Below are positions 1 through 8,088 of a DNA stretch of 64,000 nt, in pieces. The translations under genes were made by a program, and so were the position numbers. The DNA lies in assembly GCA_012838665.1 (NCBI GenBank), contig DUOX01000012.1:1-64000 (forward strand), given 5' to 3'. Origin of the DNA: Clostridiales bacterium. GTDB taxonomy: Bacteria; Bacillota; Clostridia; Oscillospirales; Oscillospiraceae. The number at the start of each line of letters is the position of its first letter. Position 1 is the first letter of the stretch. Below the pieces are notes generated by a model, which was given only the letters and a program-made list of their open reading frames with translations, ran no database searches and was not told where the DNA came from.

Positions 1-10
1 ACAACCTCCT
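1..10 (-). promoter_or_regulatory. Shine-Dalgarno of a gene off the left edge
   Basis: Read on the minus strand these bases are AGGAGGTTGT, a near-perfect ribosome binding site pointing left. This implies a minus-strand gene whose start codon lies just outside the window. Nothing can be said about its product. Confidence 0.4.
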
Positions 11-56
11 GCGTTTGGTTTCTTGACAATTCTCAAACTACAGGAAAATTGTGATT

Positions 57-86
57 ATGGGAAGAGGGTTTTTACTTTCTTCCCAT
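57..86. promoter_or_regulatory. Inverted repeat in the left-edge spacer
   Basis: ATGGGAAGA at 57-65 pairs with TCTTCCCAT at 78-86 and a T-run follows on the plus strand. It looks like a plus-strand intrinsic terminator, but the only nearby gene signal (bases 1-10) points the other way, so it may instead be a hairpin in the 5' leader of the off-window minus-strand gene. The rest of 87-206 shows nothing I can assign. Confidence 0.35.
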
Positions 87-206
87 ATTTTTTTATTGTT
101 TTGCCTACGATAATTTTACTCTAAGTTAAAATTGTATTATAAAAAAATCAAATGACGTGACGTTGAGCCTTGCATGTGATGAGTTTTCCTTAAATAAACC
201 GGCAAC

Positions 207-244
207 CCAAAGGGGGGATTGTATTTTATTCCATCCCCCTTTGG
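207..244 (-). terminator. Terminator-like hairpin after icd
   Basis: A 12-bp stem (CCAAAGGGGG(G)AT with ATCCCCCTTTGG) lies 40 bases beyond the icd stop. The tail on the minus strand is only moderately T-rich, so this is a probable but not textbook intrinsic terminator of the prs-to-icd gene run. Confidence 0.5.
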
Positions 245-283
245 ACCCATACGCTCTAAGCAGCTATGCTATTACATATCATA

Positions 284-1486
284 TTATGAATATTCCAAAT
301 GGGCGGCTATGGCATCCATAAACTGGCTGGAGCTCAGTACCTTTTTTTCGCCTACGGCCAGGGCTGCCAGATCCCCAGTCATCTGGCCGGCCTCAATGGT
401 ATCCAGACAGGCCCGCTCCAGAGAATTGGCAAATCCCACAAGCCGGGGCAGATTGTCCAGTTCCCCTCGCTTGCGCAGGGCGCCCGTCCAGGCGAAGATG
501 GTGGCAACAGGATTTGTTGAGGTCTCCTCCCCTCTCAGGTAGCGGTAATAGTGGCGGGTGACAGTACCGTGGGCCGCCTCGTATTCGTATTTGCCCTCCG
601 GGGAGACAAGTACGGAGGTCATCATTGCCAGGGAACCGAATGCGGTGCTTATCATGTCGCTCATCACGTCCCCGTCGTAGTTTTTAAGGGCCCAAATCAT
701 CCCGCCCTCGGAGCGGATGACCCTGGCCACCGCATCGTCAATGAGGGTGTAGAAGTATTCTATGCCCAGTTCCCGGAATCTTTCCCTATAGGCTTCAAAC
801 TCCCGCTCAAAAATCTCCTTAAACGTGCCGTCATAAGTCTTGGAGATGGTGTCCTTAGTGGAAAACCAGAGGTCCTGCCCGGTATCTACCGCAAACTGGA
901 AACAGGCACGGGCAAATCCGGTTACGGAGGCCTCGGTATTGTGCATGCCCTGAAACAGGGCGGGGCCGGAGGTGGTAGCCACAGGCACTTCCGTAATCTT
1001 GCCGCTGTTTCCCATAAAGCGCAGGGTGGCGGTGCCCCCCTCCTCAGTCCGCATATCGGCAGCCTTGTACACGTCACCATAGGCATGCCTGGCTACGGTA
1101 ATGGGCTTTTTCCAGTTTTTTACCGCGGGCTCTATGTTTTTAACGATTATGGGCGTTCTGAAAGTGGTACCGTCCAGTATGGCCCTAATGGTGCCGTTGG
1201 GGCTGGGCCATTCCTTTTTCAGTTCTGGATATTCCTTCATGCGCTGTTTGTTTGGGGTTATGGTAGCGCACTTTACGGCCACGCCGTACTTTTTCGTGGC
1301 CAGCGCTGCGTCCACGGTAATCTGGTCGTCGGTGTCGTTGCGGCTGTGCAGGCTCAAATCATAGTATTCCGTCTTAAGGTCCACATATGGGAGAATCAGC
1401 TTTTCCTTTATCATGGCCCATAAGATGCGGGTCATCTCGTCCCCGTCCATCTCAACCAGGGGGGTTGTCATTTCGATTTTTCGCAT
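284..1486 (-). CDS. icd: NADP-dependent isocitrate dehydrogenase
   Basis: Oxidatively decarboxylates isocitrate to 2-oxoglutarate with NADP+ in the cytoplasm. The 400-residue protein begins with a metal/substrate segment around VEMDGDEMTRI and has the NGTIRAILDGTTFRTPI substrate-binding segment near residue 96, typical of the eukaryote-like dimeric IDH subfamily rather than the E. coli type. The start overlaps the end of the upstream hydratase gene by 19 bases, so the two are probably translationally coupled. Together they form a two-gene route from citrate to 2-oxoglutarate, the carbon skeleton of glutamate. No citrate synthase gene lies in the window. Confidence 0.95.
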   Translation of the reverse strand: MRKIEMTTPLVEMDGDEMTRILWAMIKEKLILPYVDLKTEYYDLSLHSRNDTDDQITVDAALATKKYGVAVKCATITPNKQRMKEYPELKKEWPSPNGTIRAILDGTTFRTPIIVKNIEPAVKNWKKPITVARHAYGDVYKAADMRTEEGGTATLRFMGNSGKITEVPVATTSGPALFQGMHNTEASVTGFARACFQFAVDTGQDLWFSTKDTISKTYDGTFKEIFEREFEAYRERFRELGIEYFYTLIDDAVARVIRSEGGMIWALKNYDGDVMSDMISTAFGSLAMMTSVLVSPEGKYEYEAAHGTVTRHYYRYLRGEETSTNPVATIFAWTGALRKRGELDNLPRLVGFANSLERACLDTIEAGQMTGDLAALAVGEKKVLSSSQFMDAIAAHLEYS

Positions 1487-3711
1487 TTTCCCTGCCTCGC
1501 ATAATAGTTAATCAGGCAGCCCTCCGTCAATATCTGCCTTTCTTCTTCCGTAAGGCCTAAGCAGTGTAGATTGAGGCTGTATACTTCCCCGCCGGAAATA
1601 ACTTTTGCGGGTATGGTTTCCTGACCTGAGAGTATGGCCTGTCTTATTCCGGGTACATATATCCAGTCTCCCACATTGTATGTAAAGTCCGTTCCGGCAT
1701 CCAGAGTAAAGGGAATTATGCCCCAGTTGATGCAGTTGGAGCGGTAACGTTTAGTGGCATATTCGCAGGAAATGTTGGCAAAGCCACCCAGAACCTTCTG
1801 GCAGGAGGCGGCCTGCTCTCGGGCGGAACCGTCGCCGGGCTTCCTGGCAAAAATACATGAGCCAATGGTGGTGTTTTTCGCGTCTCCGCCCACGGCGGAG
1901 AGAATCTCAAGGGCCGGGGCGGGCACCTCGCCGCTTCTCCGTCGGTCCTCCATGGCCTTTACGGTTTTGCTTCTGCCTACGTATTCGGGGTCTCTGCGGG
2001 ACAGGGTATGCTCAGCCAGGCCTATGGGATTTGAGCGGTAGCTGGAAGTCTCACCGGAAGGAATAAGCTCATCGGTGGTGGTGACCTCGTCATGGATTAC
2101 GGAGCAGAGCCGCAGAAGCAGGTTTTCCTCAAGTGCCGGCATCTCCGGCCAATCGGCAATGTTGGGTCCGAGGCGCAGCTCGTAATCCGGCCTTGCCTTT
2201 TTATAACCGTTGTAAACCCGTTTTTCGTAAATACTGCCGTCATATTTATAATCGAATACGGGCACGTTATATTCAATGTCCGTTGCTGCGGTCAGCACTC
2301 CCTTGTTTCTCGCAGTGGCGGCAATGGAACGGGCATCCATCAGGGCGACAAAAGCCGCCTGTCCATCCCCGGGCTTGGAACCCTCCCTGTTGGGGAAGTT
2401 CCTGGTGGCGTGGCGGATGGAAAAACCGTTATTGGCGGGGGTATCTCCCGCGCCGAAGCAGGGGCCACAGAAAGCGGGCTTTATGACGGCTCCAGTCTCC
2501 ATGAGCCGGGCGGCGGTTCCGTCTCTGGTGATGGCAAGGGAAATGGGGGCGGAGGCCGGGTAGACCGACAGGTTAAAATAGCTGTCTCCTATGGAGTCCC
2601 CCTGCAGTATGGAAGAAGCCTCGACAATGTTCTCGTACATGCCGCCGGCGCAGCCCACAATTATCCCCTGGTCTGCAACTATCTTTCCATCCTTTATGCA
2701 ATTCATAAGATTTGGCTGTACTTTATCCCCCATGATTTTGCGGCACTCCTGCTCCACTTCGGACAGGATGCCCTTCGGGTCCTTCTGAAGTTCATGAACA
2801 GTCACTGCCTTGGAGGGGTGGAAGGGCAGGGCCACCATGCATTCCACCTTGTCCAGTTCCACATAAACTACGGCGTCATAGCAGGCGCCGTCGGGTATTT
2901 TAAGTTCTCTGTAGTCCTCTTTCCTGCCCACCATCTCATAAAAACGGCGCACTTTGTCGTCCGTCTCCCAAATGGAGGACAGACAGCCTGTCTCCGTGGT
3001 CATTACGTCTATGCCGGCTCTATAGTCCATGGAAAGGGCCGCCGCACCCGGACCTGCGAATTCCAGAACCTTGTTTTTAACCTTGCCGCCGGGGAAGGTC
3101 TCGGCTATAAGGGCAATGGCCACATCGTGGGGGCCCACGCCCCGCCTGGGTTTGCCGGTTAGCCAAACCAGGACCACCTCAGGCTCAGGGATATCCCAGG
3201 TGTTCTCCAGAAGCTGCTTTGTAAGCTCGCCGCCGCCTTCTCCCACACCCAGGGTACCGTAGCAACCATAGCGCGTGTGGGAGTCGCTGCCCAGTATCAT
3301 ACCACCGCACCTGGTCATCCTCTCCCGAGCATACTGGTGGATTACGGCCTGATTTGCTGGCACATAAATGCCCCCGTATTTAATGGCGGCAGACAAACCG
3401 AAGGCGTGGTCGTCCTCATTTATAGTACCGCCAACGGCACAAAGACTGTTGTGGCAATTCGTGAGGGCGTAGGGTATGGGAAATTCGGTGAGTCCGGAGG
3501 CTCTCGCCGTCTGCACGATTCCCACGTATGTGATGTCGTGGGAAATCATCGCATCGAAGCGTATGCGCATGGACCCCCTCTCGCCGCCCATGTTATGGGC
3601 GGACAGGATTGAGTTGGCAAGGGTCTTTTTTTTGCCCCCGGGGGTTAGGAGCAGGGTCTCTACGGGTTTACCGCCGGAGATAATTACAGGTGTGTCTATG
3701 TATCTTATCAT
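1468..3711 (-). CDS. Aconitase-family hydratase (YbhJ-like)
   Basis: A 747-residue member of the aconitase superfamily, closest in layout to the E. coli YbhJ-type hydratases. Visible landmarks are GSDSHTRYG near residue 141, a probable first Fe-S cysteine in IIVGCAGG, the CGPC pair near residue 416, and in the C-terminal swivel domain GSAREQAA and KRYRSNCINWG, matching the substrate-binding motifs of aconitase. Position directly upstream of and overlapping icd argues that it acts as the citrate/isocitrate hydratase here; that function is inferred from context. The start follows a GGAGG six bases upstream. Upstream pth is 90 bases away on the same strand. Confidence 0.85.
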   Translation of the reverse strand: MIRYIDTPVIISGGKPVETLLLTPGGKKKTLANSILSAHNMGGERGSMRIRFDAMISHDITYVGIVQTARASGLTEFPIPYALTNCHNSLCAVGGTINEDDHAFGLSAAIKYGGIYVPANQAVIHQYARERMTRCGGMILGSDSHTRYGCYGTLGVGEGGGELTKQLLENTWDIPEPEVVLVWLTGKPRRGVGPHDVAIALIAETFPGGKVKNKVLEFAGPGAAALSMDYRAGIDVMTTETGCLSSIWETDDKVRRFYEMVGRKEDYRELKIPDGACYDAVVYVELDKVECMVALPFHPSKAVTVHELQKDPKGILSEVEQECRKIMGDKVQPNLMNCIKDGKIVADQGIIVGCAGGMYENIVEASSILQGDSIGDSYFNLSVYPASAPISLAITRDGTAARLMETGAVIKPAFCGPCFGAGDTPANNGFSIRHATRNFPNREGSKPGDGQAAFVALMDARSIAATARNKGVLTAATDIEYNVPVFDYKYDGSIYEKRVYNGYKKARPDYELRLGPNIADWPEMPALEENLLLRLCSVIHDEVTTTDELIPSGETSSYRSNPIGLAEHTLSRRDPEYVGRSKTVKAMEDRRRSGEVPAPALEILSAVGGDAKNTTIGSCIFARKPGDGSAREQAASCQKVLGGFANISCEYATKRYRSNCINWGIIPFTLDAGTDFTYNVGDWIYVPGIRQAILSGQETIPAKVISGGEVYSLNLHCLGLTEEERQILTEGCLINYYARQGKCEKSK

Positions 3712-3743
3712 TTTATGCCTCCATGGGAATTTAAATAGGCTGT

Positions 3744-3777
3744 CAGGCGCTAACGCCGGGGGCGCTTATTGCGCCTG
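3744..3777. repeat. Inverted repeat between pth and the hydratase
   Basis: CAGGCGC at 3744-3750 pairs with GCGCCTG at 3771-3777 around a 20-base loop. No T-run follows on either strand, so it is more likely an RNA-stability or partial-readthrough structure than a strong terminator. Confidence 0.35.
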
Positions 3778-3801
3778 AATCCCATTAGTCAATTAAAGCT
3801 T

Positions 3802-4392
3802 TCAGTTGTATTTGTTCATTGTCTTTTGGGCTCCGTCCCGGATATAGGATTCAACAGCTTCCGCTGCAAGCTTTACGGCGTCTGCAATATTTTTTGCATC
3901 CTGGCCCTTGAAGTTGCTCAGCACCCAATCCGCCATGTCGTATTCCGGGTGCGGTGGGCTGCCTATGCCTATCCTGATTCGGGGAAACATTTCACTCCCC
4001 AGATGAGACATTATGCTTTTAAGGCCATTATGACCTCCGGAACTGCCGTGGGTCCGGACACGCAGCTTGCCCACGGGCAGCGCCACATCATCGGAGACCA
4101 CCAAAACCCGCTCCGGAGGGATTTTATAAAACCTGGCCGCCTGAGCCACCGATTCCCCGGAGAGATTCATGTACGTCTGAGGCTTCATTAGCAAAACCTG
4201 GCTGCCCCCCAAACTGCACCTGGCTGTAAGGGACTTGAAACGGAACCTGTTTATTCTAACGCCCTTGCTTTTTTCCAGGACATCCGCTGCCATAAAACCC
4301 ACATTATGGCGGGTGTTGGCATATTGGGAACCAGGGTTGCCCAAAAAGACAACCAGCCATTCCACGGCACGGGAATTGAATATTCGAAACAT
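3802..4392 (-). CDS. pth: Peptidyl-tRNA hydrolase
   Basis: Releases tRNA from peptidyl-tRNAs that drop off the ribosome. The 196-residue protein has the family opening WLVVFLGNPG near residues 12-21, the catalytic histidine in NTRHNVGF (about residue 29), LMKPQTYMNLSG near residue 68, and DDVALPVGKLRVR followed by SGGHNGLKS. Length is normal. It lies 65 bases downstream of prs on the same strand, the common prs-pth arrangement of Firmicutes. Confidence 0.95.
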   Translation of the reverse strand: MFRIFNSRAVEWLVVFLGNPGSQYANTRHNVGFMAADVLEKSKGVRINRFRFKSLTARCSLGGSQVLLMKPQTYMNLSGESVAQAARFYKIPPERVLVVSDDVALPVGKLRVRTHGSSGGHNGLKSIMSHLGSEMFPRIRIGIGSPPHPEYDMADWVLSNFKGQDAKNIADAVKLAAEAVESYIRDGAQKTMNKYN

Positions 4393-4457
4393 GCTTTTCC
4401 TCTTTTCAGGGGTCTGCCGGCAACCGATTATCGGCAGGGACGGTTGCCCCGGCGCAG

Positions 4458-5417
4458 TTAATTGAACAGCGAGGAGATGGACACTTCCTCGTAAATCCGT
4501 TCGATAGCCTCGGCAAAGAATGAAGCAACGGAGATATACTTAATCTTGTCGCAGGGCTTATCGGAGGGATAGGGTATCGTATCAAGTAGCACCAGTTCTT
4601 TAATGCAACTTTCGGTGATTCGCTCTATGGCAGGGCCAGAGAGCACCCCGTGGGTGGCGCAGGCATGGATTTCTTTGGCTCCGCCCACTTCCATAAGAGC
4701 CTTGGCGGCTCCGCAGAGGCTACCGCCTGTGTCCACCATGTCGTCCAATAAAATTACATATTTATCCCTTACATCACCAATGATGTTCATAACCTCGGAG
4801 GAGTTTGCCCTCTCCCGGCGCTTGTCCACAATGGCCAGCCCCACGCCCAACCTGTGGGCAAAAAGCCGCGCTCTGGATACGCTACCTACGTCCGGAGAAA
4901 CTACCATTACGTTCTCGTTTCCGATACCGAATTTGTTGATATAGTACCCTGCAAGCAGAGGGCTTCCCAGAAGATTATCCACGGGAATGTCGAAAAATCC
5001 CTGTATCTGGGCGGCGTGAAGGTCCATGGTCAGGACCCTGTCCGCACCAGCGACAGTAATAAGATTTGCTACCAGCTTTGCCGATATGGGGTCGCGGCTC
5101 TTGGCCTTCCTGTCCTGACGAGCATACCCAAAATACGGGATAACAGCAGTAATGCGTCCGGCAGAAGCCCGGCGCATTGCATCAATCATAATAAGCAGCT
5201 CCACAAGATTGTCATTGACCGGGGGACATGTTGATTGTACTATAAAGACATCAGCTCCACGCACCGGCTCGTTTACGGAGATGGAAACCTCCCCGTCGGA
5301 AAACTTCGTTGCTATGGCTTTTCCCATTTCCTTGCTGAGGCTACGGCATATGCCCTCCGCCAGTGCCCTGTTGGAGTTCCCGGCAAACACCTTGACCTCT
5401 TTACCGTGTGGTATCAC
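4458..5417 (-). CDS. prs: Ribose-phosphate pyrophosphokinase (PRPP synthetase)
   Basis: Makes PRPP from ribose-5-phosphate and ATP for nucleotide, His and Trp synthesis. The protein shows FSDGEVSISVNEPVRG, the YFGYARQDRK catalytic stretch and the PRPP-loop VILLDDMVDTGGS. I chose the GTG at 5417 (319 residues, starting MIPHGKEVKVFAG): it has GTGAGGG at a suitable distance upstream and gives the usual family length. An in-frame TTG at 5456 would add 13 residues. PRPP links it functionally to pyrR-uraA and purine salvage elsewhere in the window. Confidence 0.95.
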   Translation of the reverse strand: MIPHGKEVKVFAGNSNRALAEGICRSLSKEMGKAIATKFSDGEVSISVNEPVRGADVFIVQSTCPPVNDNLVELLIMIDAMRRASAGRITAVIPYFGYARQDRKAKSRDPISAKLVANLITVAGADRVLTMDLHAAQIQGFFDIPVDNLLGSPLLAGYYINKFGIGNENVMVVSPDVGSVSRARLFAHRLGVGLAIVDKRRERANSSEVMNIIGDVRDKYVILLDDMVDTGGSLCGAAKALMEVGGAKEIHACATHGVLSGPAIERITESCIKELVLLDTIPYPSDKPCDKIKYISVASFFAEAIERIYEEVSISSLFN

Positions 5418-5603
5418 TAGAATCGCCCTCACTTTTCTATACTTTTTGCGGCCCAAAGCCGCGCATAATTCTTCAGTTTCATTATAACAATAAGTGGCGA
5501 AAATTAAAAGTGCCTAAAGTGAACTTTTTGCGAGTAATTATTACAATATTTTGTTGGAAATGTCCTTAATTCGCAGCACTTTAGCAGCATACTGGTTTTA
5601 ATA

Positions 5604-5632
5604 TTTACATCCTGCCCACTTTTGTATATAAT
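5604..5632 (+). promoter_or_regulatory. Sigma-A-type promoter of prfB
   Basis: TTTACA at 5604-5609, a 17-base spacer and a perfect TATAAT at 5627-5632. Transcription would start near 5640, which leaves only a very short leader for the ATG at 5654 and favours the ATG at 5693 for prfB. Confidence 0.65.
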
Positions 5633-5692
5633 ACAGAATTACATAATAAAGGTATGCAAACCAATCCATTGAAAGTGAAAGTAGTTGAACAT

Positions 5693-6799
5693 ATGCTGGA
5701 ATTTGTAGAATACAAAGCTAAACTTAACAACCTGAAACCCAATCTTGCCACTCTGGAATCCGCCCTAAAGCTGAAGGAGGCAAAAGCGGAGATAGAGGAG
5801 CTTGAAGTCCGGACCGCTAGGGATGATTTCTGGAGTAACATGCAGAACAGCCAGAAAATCCTCCAGCGCATAAAACAGCTGAAGGCCAAATGTGAAAACT
5901 TTGAAAAGCTCCGTTCCAAGTGGGAGGACCTGTATGCCATATGCGAAATGGCTCTGGAAGAAAACGACTCGAGCATGCTCCCGGAGCTGCAGTCGGAGTT
6001 TGAAACCTTTCAGAAGAAACTGGAACAGGCTCGGCTCAGCACCCTCCTCACCGGAGAATATGACAGCTGCGGCGCAATCTTATCCTTCCATGCCGGGGCC
6101 GGTGGCACGGAGGCCCAGGACTGGGCGGAAATGCTTTATAGGATGTACACCCGCTGGGCGGAACGCAACGGCTTCAAGTACAAGGTCCTGGACTACCTGG
6201 ACGGAGAGGAGGCCGGCCTTAAAAGCGCCACCATCTCCATCGAGGGCGAAAACGCCTACGGCTACCTAAAAAGCGAGCACGGCATACATCGGCTCGTGCG
6301 CATTTCCCCCTTCGACGCCTCAGGACGGCGTCACACCAGCTTTGCCGCCGTGGAGGTAACTCCCGAGATAACCAATGACGATGAGATTAAAATCAGGCCC
6401 GAGGACTTGAAAATTGACACCTATCGTTCCAGCGGCGCCGGGGGCCAGCATGTGAACAAGACCGAATCCGCCGTACGTATAACCCACATTCCCACCGGCA
6501 TTGTGGTGTCCTGCCAGATGGAGCGCTCCCAGCACCAGAACCGGGAAGTGGCAATGAATATGCTCAGATCCAAATTAGCGGAGATAAAGGAAAGGGAGCA
6601 CCTGGAAAAAATCGAGGACATCAAGGGCGCTCATATGAAAATAGAATGGGGCAGCCAGATACGTTCATACGTGTTTATGCCCTACACCCTTGCAAAAGAC
6701 CATCGGACCAATTATGAAAACGGCAATATCAACGCCGTGATGGACGGGGACATAGACGGTTTTATCAACGCGTATCTAACCATGAAGGCAGGACAATAA
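5693..6799 (+). CDS. prfB: Peptide chain release factor 2
   Basis: Terminates translation at UGA and UAA. SPF, the RF2 stop-codon-reading tripeptide, sits in RISPFD, and the GGQ peptidyl-hydrolysis motif in SGAGGQHVNK about 45 residues later. I start it at 5693 (MLEFVEYKAKLN, 368 residues), the usual family N-terminus; an ATG at 5654 would add 13 residues but has only a cramped AAAGG before it. The reading frame is continuous through the N-terminal region, so the programmed +1 frameshift that autoregulates RF2 in many bacteria is absent. Confidence 0.95.
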   Translation: MLEFVEYKAKLNNLKPNLATLESALKLKEAKAEIEELEVRTARDDFWSNMQNSQKILQRIKQLKAKCENFEKLRSKWEDLYAICEMALEENDSSMLPELQSEFETFQKKLEQARLSTLLTGEYDSCGAILSFHAGAGGTEAQDWAEMLYRMYTRWAERNGFKYKVLDYLDGEEAGLKSATISIEGENAYGYLKSEHGIHRLVRISPFDASGRRHTSFAAVEVTPEITNDDEIKIRPEDLKIDTYRSSGAGGQHVNKTESAVRITHIPTGIVVSCQMERSQHQNREVAMNMLRSKLAEIKEREHLEKIEDIKGAHMKIEWGSQIRSYVFMPYTLAKDHRTNYENGNINAVMDGDIDGFINAYLTMKAGQ

Positions 6800-6824
6800 G
6801 CATCTGGGTTTATAAAGCGGCTAA

Positions 6825-6888
6825 GGCAGGCGGAATTTCTTATGCGCCTGCCGCGCCGGCTCATAATCTTATCGGGGAGCAGCTCCCC
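6825..6888. repeat. Two hairpins after prfB
   Basis: GGCAGGCG (6825-6832) pairs with CGCCTGCC (6845-6852), and GGGGAGC/GCTCCCC form a tight stem at 6874-6888. Neither is followed by a clear T-run. They lie in the 111-base gap before the CapA-like gene and may act as weak terminators or leader structures. Confidence 0.35.
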
Positions 6889-6910
6889 TCTGTGATAATG
6901 GGGTCAAGAT

Positions 6911-8062
6911 ATGAAACATAACAATACATTTCGGATATTGACTGTCTTTGCGACTGTAGTTATTATAGCGGCTTCCATCATATTTTTCGGCAGCGCCCAC
7001 TATGTATCGGAGCCTCCCCCAGTCCAGGAGGCACCCCCGGTTATGGTCTCCCATACTCCCCAGCCGGAGCCCAGCATTCCGCCTACTCCCGAACCGACTC
7101 CGGAGCCTACGCCGGAACCGGAGCCGGAGCATTTTACCATCACCATGCTGGGGGACTGCACCCTTGCCAGTAACATACATAACGTGAAGCTGTCCAATTC
7201 CTACAACAACGTGGTGGGAGATGACTATAAATATCCCTTTGCCCTGACGGTGGACTATTTTGACGACGACGACTTCACCATCGCAAATCTGGAGTGCGTC
7301 CTTACAAACAGCACTAAGGCCACAAGCAAGAACTTCGTTTTCCGTGCGCCCCCCGAGTATGTGAACATACTGAAGGAGGGCAGCGTGGAGTTCGTAACCC
7401 TGGGGAACAACCACGTTCTGGACTTCGGGCAGGAGGGTTATGAAGATACCATGGCAGCGCTGGAGAGTGAGGGCATCGGCTATGCCGGCCGGGACGATTG
7501 GAGCCTTTACACCACGGACAGGGGCCTTGTCATTGGCATCTACGCCCTTAGTTTCGGTAACGTTCAGCAAATACAAGCCGGGATTGCCGCTTTGAAAGAG
7601 GAGGGCGCGGAGTTTATAATCGCCGCCCTCCACTGGGGAGACGAAGGCTCCTATAAAGTCAACGAGCTCCAGCGCACTCAGGGTCGGGCGGCAATAGACG
7701 CAGGGGCAGACATTGTTTACGGCACTCACCCCCATACCCTCCAGCCCGTGGAGGAGTATAATGGCAAGTACATATATTATTGTCTGGGCAACTGGACTTT
7801 TGGCGGAAACACCAACCCCCGGGACAAGGACACTGTAATTGCCCAGCTGGAGGTTGTCAAAGACGTTGACGGCTCCGTATACGTGGCTGACAGGAAACAT
7901 ATCCCCTGCGCCTCCAGCGGGGTTGTGAGCGGAAACAACTACCAGCCTGTGCCCTATGAGGAGGGAAGCGAGGAATATTATCGTACTCTCAGCAAGTTGG
8001 ATGGAACCTTCACGGGACCGGATTTGAGTATTGGCTACGAGTATGATTTTAATGAGTATTAA
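6911..8062 (+). CDS. CapA-like membrane-anchored metallophosphoesterase-type protein
   Basis: A 383-residue protein with one N-terminal membrane segment (about residues 9-27), a proline/glutamate-rich linker of P-T-P-E repeats (about 45-75) and an extracellular PGA_cap domain: ITMLGDCTLAS, LECVLTN, TLGNNHVLDFG, ALHWGDEG and YGTHPHTLQP. The fold resembles calcineurin-type phosphoesterases; CapA proteins take part in poly-gamma-glutamate capsule synthesis, but orphan copies such as this have no proven role. No capB, capC or ligase gene is nearby. The ribosome binding site is weak. Confidence 0.8.
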   Translation: MKHNNTFRILTVFATVVIIAASIIFFGSAHYVSEPPPVQEAPPVMVSHTPQPEPSIPPTPEPTPEPTPEPEPEHFTITMLGDCTLASNIHNVKLSNSYNNVVGDDYKYPFALTVDYFDDDDFTIANLECVLTNSTKATSKNFVFRAPPEYVNILKEGSVEFVTLGNNHVLDFGQEGYEDTMAALESEGIGYAGRDDWSLYTTDRGLVIGIYALSFGNVQQIQAGIAALKEEGAEFIIAALHWGDEGSYKVNELQRTQGRAAIDAGADIVYGTHPHTLQPVEEYNGKYIYYCLGNWTFGGNTNPRDKDTVIAQLEVVKDVDGSVYVADRKHIPCASSGVVSGNNYQPVPYEEGSEEYYRTLSKLDGTFTGPDLSIGYEYDFNEY

Positions 8063-8088
8063 GCCGGTTATGCAGGAGGAGGTTGCAA

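Noticed and set aside
2092..3162. 356-codon open frame on the plus strand
   Set aside because: Lies opposite the aconitase-family gene, has no ribosome site and no family features; it is an antisense shadow of a GC-rich coding region.
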